The notes under the pieces are model-generated. The model saw only the letters and a list, made by a program, of their open reading frames with translations, had not been told where the DNA came from and searched no databases. DNA of 45,646 nt from Chitinophaga pinensis (GTDB taxonomy: Bacteria; Bacteroidota; Bacteroidia; CAMBQF01), in the NCBI GenBank assembly GCA_945869825.1, contig CAMBQF010000005.1, positions 1-45,646 of the forward strand, read 5' to 3'. The position numbers and the translations under genes are program-made. Of the stretch, positions 40,999 to 45,646 are shown piece after piece. The first letter of the stretch is position 1, and every line of letters starts with the position of its first letter.

Positions 40999-41618
40999 TT
41001 TTATCCTGATTTTTTTGTCTTCTGTCGCTTATCGGCCGGTAGCTGTCAACATCACCCGTGTCTTCTGTTAATTGCAGCGTCAGTATCCGGGCGCTGCGCA
41101 ATAGCTCTCAAAAATAGTAAGCCTTTTTTATTGATAATGGCTTAATTTCAAACGCCCCGATAGCAGATGTACATAAAATACCACACTTGGTAAATGAGTT
41201 ACATTATGTTTCCAATGCTCTGGCTGTTTTCTAAACAGGCTTATTTATAGGCTTTTATTGTGTTTCAATAATTTTTTACCGTTACCGTTCACAAAATCAG
41301 ACGAGTTTTTTGATTTTTTAAATTTCTTGTTAGTGCAATGAATATTAGGCAGTTACAATTTTTATTTGCCTTGTGTTATTTGCAATTCACAAATCGCGGC
41401 AGCGGCGTAACTTGCATATTTCGATATTTTTGTGTAAGTTTGCATTAAATATTTGATATTTTTATTAACTGCTATTTGTTAAAAGCATTGTTATGATTGA
41501 ATTCTGATTTAATTTACCAGTGCTAAAGTTCTCAATGTTGATGTAAGATTTTAGTGTTCTTTTGATAGATATTTTAACAGTAGTACAGATTGCTTAATTG
41601 AAAGAGTTAGAGAATTGA
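40999..41618. other. Gene-free region before the giant surface protein
   Basis: About 620 bases, A/T-rich towards the right. No open frame. It contains the promoter for the surface protein (listed); a second -7 match TATTTTTG is at 41425-41432. No copy of the tRNA 3' end, which might mark an attachment site, was found. Confidence 0.5.
41412..41442 (+). promoter_or_regulatory. Promoter of the giant surface protein gene
   Basis: TTG (41412-41414), 20 nt, TAAGTTTG (41435-41442): full match. The expected leader is about 170 nt, much longer than for the other promoters in this window. Confidence 0.55.
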
Positions 41619-44600
41619 ATGAAAAACCCTACTATGAATAAATTAATACCCACGCTTAAAAGTATTGTAAAAGTGCCACTTGCAGGTAAAAGCCTTGCAG
41701 TTGCATTGGTGTTTTTAGGCAGTACGTTATTTGCCCAGCAACCCGCACTAACAAACCAGATTTTGCCGGCAGGTAATAAACTTACTAAGGTTTCGCCCAA
41801 TGTAAGCAACCCTGCAATTGATGCCATACTGAAAAAGTATGACAAACAAATTTATTTTACAGAGAACAAAGGCCAGTGGCCTTCTAATGTATTTTATAAG
41901 GCAGACTTTACCTATGGCCAGGCTGTAGCTACCCCAAATGGTATGTTAGTTAGCTCGTTTGATCCTGCAGCTGTTGGTGCAAGGTCTAAATGGGTTGTGG
42001 ACCAGGAGGAGGCACAGCATGATGGAAGTGTGTTTGCCACACCAATGCCAAACTTAAAAGGCCATGCCTGGTTGATGAACTTTGTTGGTTCATCTCCAGC
42101 AATGACAATATCTAACAAAGACGGACATAATGATGTTGCCAATTACTTTATTGGCGATGCGAGTGCAACTAATGTGCAAAGCTTTAATGAGGTTTGGTAT
42201 AACAACGTTTACAAAAGTATAGACGTACGTTATTACCCATCGGCGCAAGGTGCTTTAGAGTATGATATAATTGCGAAACCGGGCTCTAACCCTGCCAGCA
42301 TAGCTATAAAATTTGATGGTATTGATAAAATGGAGGTAAATGCCGACGGCCATCTTGTTTTATCTACATCAGTTGGCTCTATGGATTTACCTGAGCCATA
42401 TGCTTACCAAACAATTAACGGCATAGAAGTTAAAGTTGATGCTAAATATGCATTAAATGATAAAGGAGAACTAACCTTTATACTTGGGAAATACAATACT
42501 GATGAGCCTTTAATTATCGACCCAATTGCCATGCGTTGGGCTACATGGATTACCAATAACTCTGCTGCCGATAACCACGGCCACTGTATTTGGGTTGATC
42601 CTGCAGGTAATATTTATGTTGTTTCTCGTTTTACAGGCTCTGGCCTTATAACCACACCAGGTGCATTTGATACAACTCCAAACGGTGGTTTGGATTTAAA
42701 TATTGGTAAATATACTGAGCCTTCTACTGTAGGTGGTACAGGTGTTCGTGTGTGGCAAACCTATTTAGGTGGAAGTAGCGACGAGAACCCCTACGTTTGC
42801 GAAATGGGCCCTGATGGCAATTTATATATTGCAGGCTATACTACCAGTTCAGACTTTCCGCTTTCAGGAGGCACTGGTTTTAGTGGAAGCGGCCTTGACG
42901 GTCGTACTCAATCCGGCGATAACTGTTTTGTTGTTAAAATCAACCCAGCAGGTAACGGTATTAAAGCGGCTGTTGTTGGCGGTAATGGCACTGATGACAT
43001 TTTTGATTTACGCATAACTTCTGCAGGAGATATAGTTATTGGAGGTTTTACAACATCTACTAATCTTTCTACACGTTATACTGGCTCTGGCGCATCTAAT
43101 ACAAACAACGGAGGTAACGACTTTTGGATGTATAGAATTAATCAGGATTTAACCTCTGTAGGTTGGATGAGAAACTATGGTGGCAGTGGTAACGACCAAA
43201 TTAATATCATCAATATTAAATCGTCGAATAACGATATTTACGCAGGTGGCAGCACATCAAGTTCTGGCTTATCATTAGCAAGTCCACGCCAGTCTACTAA
43301 GGCAGGTGGTACCGTAGGTTACCTGCAAAGAATGAATTCAGCTGGCACTATTCAATGGAGTTCATACTTTAATTCATCGGGTAGTAACAACACTAGTATA
43401 TTGTGTATGGAGATGAATGCCAACCAAACAGCATTTTATTTTGGTGGTATGACACAGGGGCTTGCAGCAAGCAATATTTCTTCTTCAGGTGTTTATGATA
43501 ATTCTCAAAATGGCAGTCGCGATTTTTATATTGCCAAAATGGCTTTAGACCAGACTTTTGCCTATTCTACATACGTTGGCAGCACTGCCGATGAGGATAA
43601 TATGATGGGGTTAAATGTAGATGCAAATGATGATGTTTACATTTTTGGTTATACTTATGCTACCGGAACTTTATTTCCAACAACAGGAAATCCATTACAA
43701 TCTTCAATGGCTGGCGGCAGCAGGGATAAGGTGTTTTTTAAATTAAAAACAGATTTGTCTGTATTAAATTACAGCACCTATTATGGCGGCGCTGCTGACG
43801 ATAGCGACCCTGTTGGCCAGCGTGGTATTAAATTCAGCAATTGTCGCATATATACAATTGTTACAGCAGAATCTAATAATATTCCTTTAACACAGGGTGC
43901 CTTAACAACAGGCAAAACAAGCTCTACGAGTATTTACGAGCCCGCGCTTATTGTATGGGCCAACCCGCCTGATTTAGGAAACAATACTATTTCATCAAGC
44001 CAGTTTGTTTGTAACAATGCTACCCCAACCGGTTTAACAGGTTCTACGCCTAACTACGAACTTCCAAATATTGTTCGTAATAACGGTACGCCAACGGCAC
44101 ACCCAAGTGTGGGTACTGCAAGTAGCTACCAGTGGCAGGTTTCAACAGACCAAAACACATGGACCGATATATCGGGTGCTACGGGTATTAACCTAACAGC
44201 GGCCCAAATGGGTCCATCAACAGTTACCAGGTATTTTCGCCGTATTATTAATGGCGATGCCTGCGTACTAAACAATGGTAACTCTTTTGTAACGATAGCC
44301 GTTTTCAGGATTGCAGGTACCCAGGTAAACAATACCTGCTTTGGTGGCACAACGGGTTCTATAACCATTACCCCATCGGGCAACGCCAGCGGCACAATCA
44401 ACTATGTATGGTCTGACGGTGGCCCAAATAGCGCGACACGCACAGGCTTAGCCGCAGGTACATATACTGTTACAGCAACTGCATCAAACGGTTGCACGGC
44501 TTCTGCAACATTTACTATAACAGCCCCTTCACAAATTGCATTTACAGCAACACCAACCAACGCTACCTGCGGAGTTTCTAACGGCAACATTGTTGTTACA

Positions 44601-45646
44601 GGTGTAAGTGGTGGCAGCGGTAGTGGCTATACCTACCAGTTAAATGGAGATGCTTTCCAAAGCGGCAATACCTTTAGTGGCTTAGCAGGTGGAACGTATA
44701 ATATTACCGTAAAAGATGGCAACGGTTGTACACGCAATATACAAGCTACTGTTGGTAGTGTAAATACTTTAACAGCATCAATTAGCAACCAAACCAATGT
44801 ATTATGCTTTGGCAACGCTACTGGCTCGGTAACCATTGGTGTTACAGGTGGCACACCAAGCTACCAATACCAATTGGGTAGCGGCGCGTTCGGCTCAAGC
44901 AATGTATTCACAAGCTTAGCGGCTGGTGCGTATGTTGTTACTGTGAAAGATGCTAACGGTTGTACAACAACTGTAAACGTAAATATAACAGGACCAGCAT
45001 CACCTATAACAGCCGGTATTGGCTCGCAAACCAATGTATTGTGTTTTGGTAATGCAACAGGCTCAGTAACAATAACAGCATCGGGTGGCACAGGCGCACT
45101 TCAATACCAATTGGGTAGCGGAGCGTTTGGCTCAAGCAATGTATTCTCTGACTTAGCGGCTGGTGCGTATGTTGTTACTGTGAAAGACGCTAACGGTTGT
45201 ACAACAACTGTAAACGTAAATATCACTCAACCATCTGCACCTCTTGCGGCTTCAATAGAAGACCAAACCAATGTATTGTGTTTTGGTAATGCAACAGGCT
45301 CAGTAACCATTGGTGCAACCGGTGGCACAACAGCTTACCAATACCAATTGGGTAGCGGCGCGTTTGGCTCAAGCAATGTATTCTCTGACTTAGCGGCTGG
45401 TGCGTATGTTGTTACTGTGAAAGATGCTAACGGTTGTACAACAACTGTGAATGTAAATATAACGCAGCCACAGGCACCACTTGCCGCTTCAATAGAAGAT
45501 CAAACCAATGTATTGTGTTTTGGTAATGCAACAGGCTCAGTAACAATAACAGCATCGGGTGGCACAACAACTTACCAATACCAGTTAGGTAGCGGCGCGT
45601 TCGGCTCAAGCAATGTATTCTCTGACTTAGCGGCTGGTGCGTATGT
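41619..45646 (+). CDS. Giant surface protein: DUF7948-like domain, SBBP propeller, SprB repeats (3' truncated)
   Basis: The frame was followed by eye and is open for 1342 codons to the window end. Start at ATG 41619 (or ATG 41634). A signal peptide (KSLAVALVFLGSTLFAQ) leads to a domain at about 70-305 with IYFTENKGQWPSNVFYKADF, WYNNVYKSIDVRYY, YDIIAKPGSNP and LIIDPIAMRWAT: the DUF7948-type head found with SBBP repeats. Residues ~306-780 are SBBP-like propeller blades (IWVDPAGNIYVVS; GPDGNLYIAGYTTSSDFP; FVVKINPAG). An Ig-like part follows to ~900, then at least six SprB repeats (CFGNATGSVTI...YQLGSGAFGSSNVFSDLAAGAYVVTVKDANGCTTTVNV). SprB is the mobile gliding adhesin of Flavobacterium, but SprB repeats also occur in other surface proteins. 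A T9SS tail is expected beyond the window. Confidence 0.85.
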   Translation, partial: MKNPTMNKLIPTLKSIVKVPLAGKSLAVALVFLGSTLFAQQPALTNQILPAGNKLTKVSPNVSNPAIDAILKKYDKQIYFTENKGQWPSNVFYKADFTYGQAVATPNGMLVSSFDPAAVGARSKWVVDQEEAQHDGSVFATPMPNLKGHAWLMNFVGSSPAMTISNKDGHNDVANYFIGDASATNVQSFNEVWYNNVYKSIDVRYYPSAQGALEYDIIAKPGSNPASIAIKFDGIDKMEVNADGHLVLSTSVGSMDLPEPYAYQTINGIEVKVDAKYALNDKGELTFILGKYNTDEPLIIDPIAMRWATWITNNSAADNHGHCIWVDPAGNIYVVSRFTGSGLITTPGAFDTTPNGGLDLNIGKYTEPSTVGGTGVRVWQTYLGGSSDENPYVCEMGPDGNLYIAGYTTSSDFPLSGGTGFSGSGLDGRTQSGDNCFVVKINPAGNGIKAAVVGGNGTDDIFDLRITSAGDIVIGGFTTSTNLSTRYTGSGASNTNNGGNDFWMYRINQDLTSVGWMRNYGGSGNDQINIINIKSSNNDIYAGGSTSSSGLSLASPRQSTKAGGTVGYLQRMNSAGTIQWSSYFNSSGSNNTSILCMEMNANQTAFYFGGMTQGLAASNISSSGVYDNSQNGSRDFYIAKMALDQTFAYSTYVGSTADEDNMMGLNVDANDDVYIFGYTYATGTLFPTTGNPLQSSMAGGSRDKVFFKLKTDLSVLNYSTYYGGAADDSDPVGQRGIKFSNCRIYTIVTAESNNIPLTQGALTTGKTSSTSIYEPALIVWANPPDLGNNTISSSQFVCNNATPTGLTGSTPNYELPNIVRNNGTPTAHPSVGTASSYQWQVSTDQNTWTDISGATGINLTAAQMGPSTVTRYFRRIINGDACVLNNGNSFVTIAVFRIAGTQVNNTCFGGTTGSITITPSGNASGTINYVWSDGGPNSATRTGLAAGTYTVTATASNGCTASATFTITAPSQIAFTATPTNATCGVSNGNIVVTGVSGGSGSGYTYQLNGDAFQSGNTFSGLAGGTYNITVKDGNGCTRNIQATVGSVNTLTASISNQTNVLCFGNATGSVTIGVTGGTPSYQYQLGSGAFGSSNVFTSLAAGAYVVTVKDANGCTTTVNVNITGPASPITAGIGSQTNVLCFGNATGSVTITASGGTGALQYQLGSGAFGSSNVFSDLAAGAYVVTVKDANGCTTTVNVNITQPSAPLAASIEDQTNVLCFGNATGSVTIGATGGTTAYQYQLGSGAFGSSNVFSDLAAGAYVVTVKDANGCTTTVNVNITQPQAPLAASIEDQTNVLCFGNATGSVTITASGGTTTYQYQLGSGAFGSSNVFSDLAAGAY
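44790..45646 (+). repeat. Tandem 237-bp SprB repeats
   Basis: The phrase aaaccaatgt recurs at 44791, 45028, 45265 and 45502, exactly 237 bp (79 codons) apart. The last three copies are nearly identical in DNA while two older units before 44790 are diverged, so the array has grown or been homogenised recently. It continues past the window end. Confidence 0.92.

Noticed and set aside
38976-41150. Search for an attachment-site copy of the tRNA-Leu 3' end behind the HDO-cupin pair
   Set aside because: Only a short chance match (tccggg near 41086) was found, below what an att site needs; no integrase.
44126-45609. Series of minus-strand frames of 60-91 codons in the SprB region
   Set aside because: They repeat with the 237-bp array and are shadows of the surface protein, whose plus frame is open throughout.

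Overview
The window is chromosomal DNA of a Bacteroidota bacterium. Several cargo proteins of the type IX secretion system (T9SS) carry C-terminal sorting domains, and there are a SprB-repeat protein, an IPExxxVDY protein beside pyruvate kinase, a HYC_CC_PP protein and an atpBEFHAG cluster. Recognisable promoters use the Bacteroidota -33/-7 type (TTG, about 20 nt, TAnnTTTG) rather than sigma70 -35/-10 boxes. EF-P has the variant tip loop RTPGNLRAF; this may point to the Chitinophagia/Sphingobacteriia side of the phylum, but that placement is weak. No phage, insertion sequence, CRISPR array or rRNA was seen. One tRNA-Leu(CAA) is present.

Layout. 1-5320: the end of a T9SS protein, an acyl-CoA dehydrogenase/SCP2 fusion, a Rieske-like lipoprotein, a small Lys-rich secreted protein, carA and lipB. 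5412-11390: IPExxxVDY protein with pyruvate kinase, a quinone-oxidoreductase-like enzyme, a DUF433/DUF5615 toxin-antitoxin pair, a small T9SS protein, a hairpin-rich repeat stretch and an M42 peptidase. 11456-15621 (minus strand): a ceramidase-like membrane protein and a putative metal-handling operon (HYC_CC_PP, HMA protein, TonB receptor). 15737-24984: a large type B T9SS protein, riboflavin synthase, a glycosyltransferase, a Y-family polymerase, EF-P, a GlcD-type oxidase, a hemolysin-III/PAQR protein and a small secreted protein. 24981-27146: DoxX-like protein, SnoaL-like protein, YceI and MarR, with a palindrome over the promoter between the divergent genes. 27282-32416: ATP synthase atpBEFHAG without atpD or atpC. 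32850-38836: ECF sigma factor, nth, a MopE-like repeat T9SS protein, an Fe-S (CCG) protein and an MFS transporter. 38915-40938: tRNA-Leu, an AT-rich gap, then a two-gene cassette of a haem-oxygenase-like diiron oxidase (HDO) and a cupin protein. 41619-end: a giant surface protein (DUF7948-like domain, SBBP propeller, SprB repeats) that runs off the window. Its reading frame was followed by hand and stays open to the last base.

Most likely new biology: the HDO-cupin cassette at 39400-40938, which has a complete diiron ligand set and abuts its partner gene with no gap. Other points worth following are EF-P lacking the modifiable lysine, a perfect 14-bp hairpin between atpE and atpF, very short or absent leaders behind several promoters, the operator-like palindrome in front of the SnoaL/YceI genes, and the metal operon whose TonB plug starts with a Cys-Cys pair. 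All functions are inferred by reading the sequence; no database search was done.
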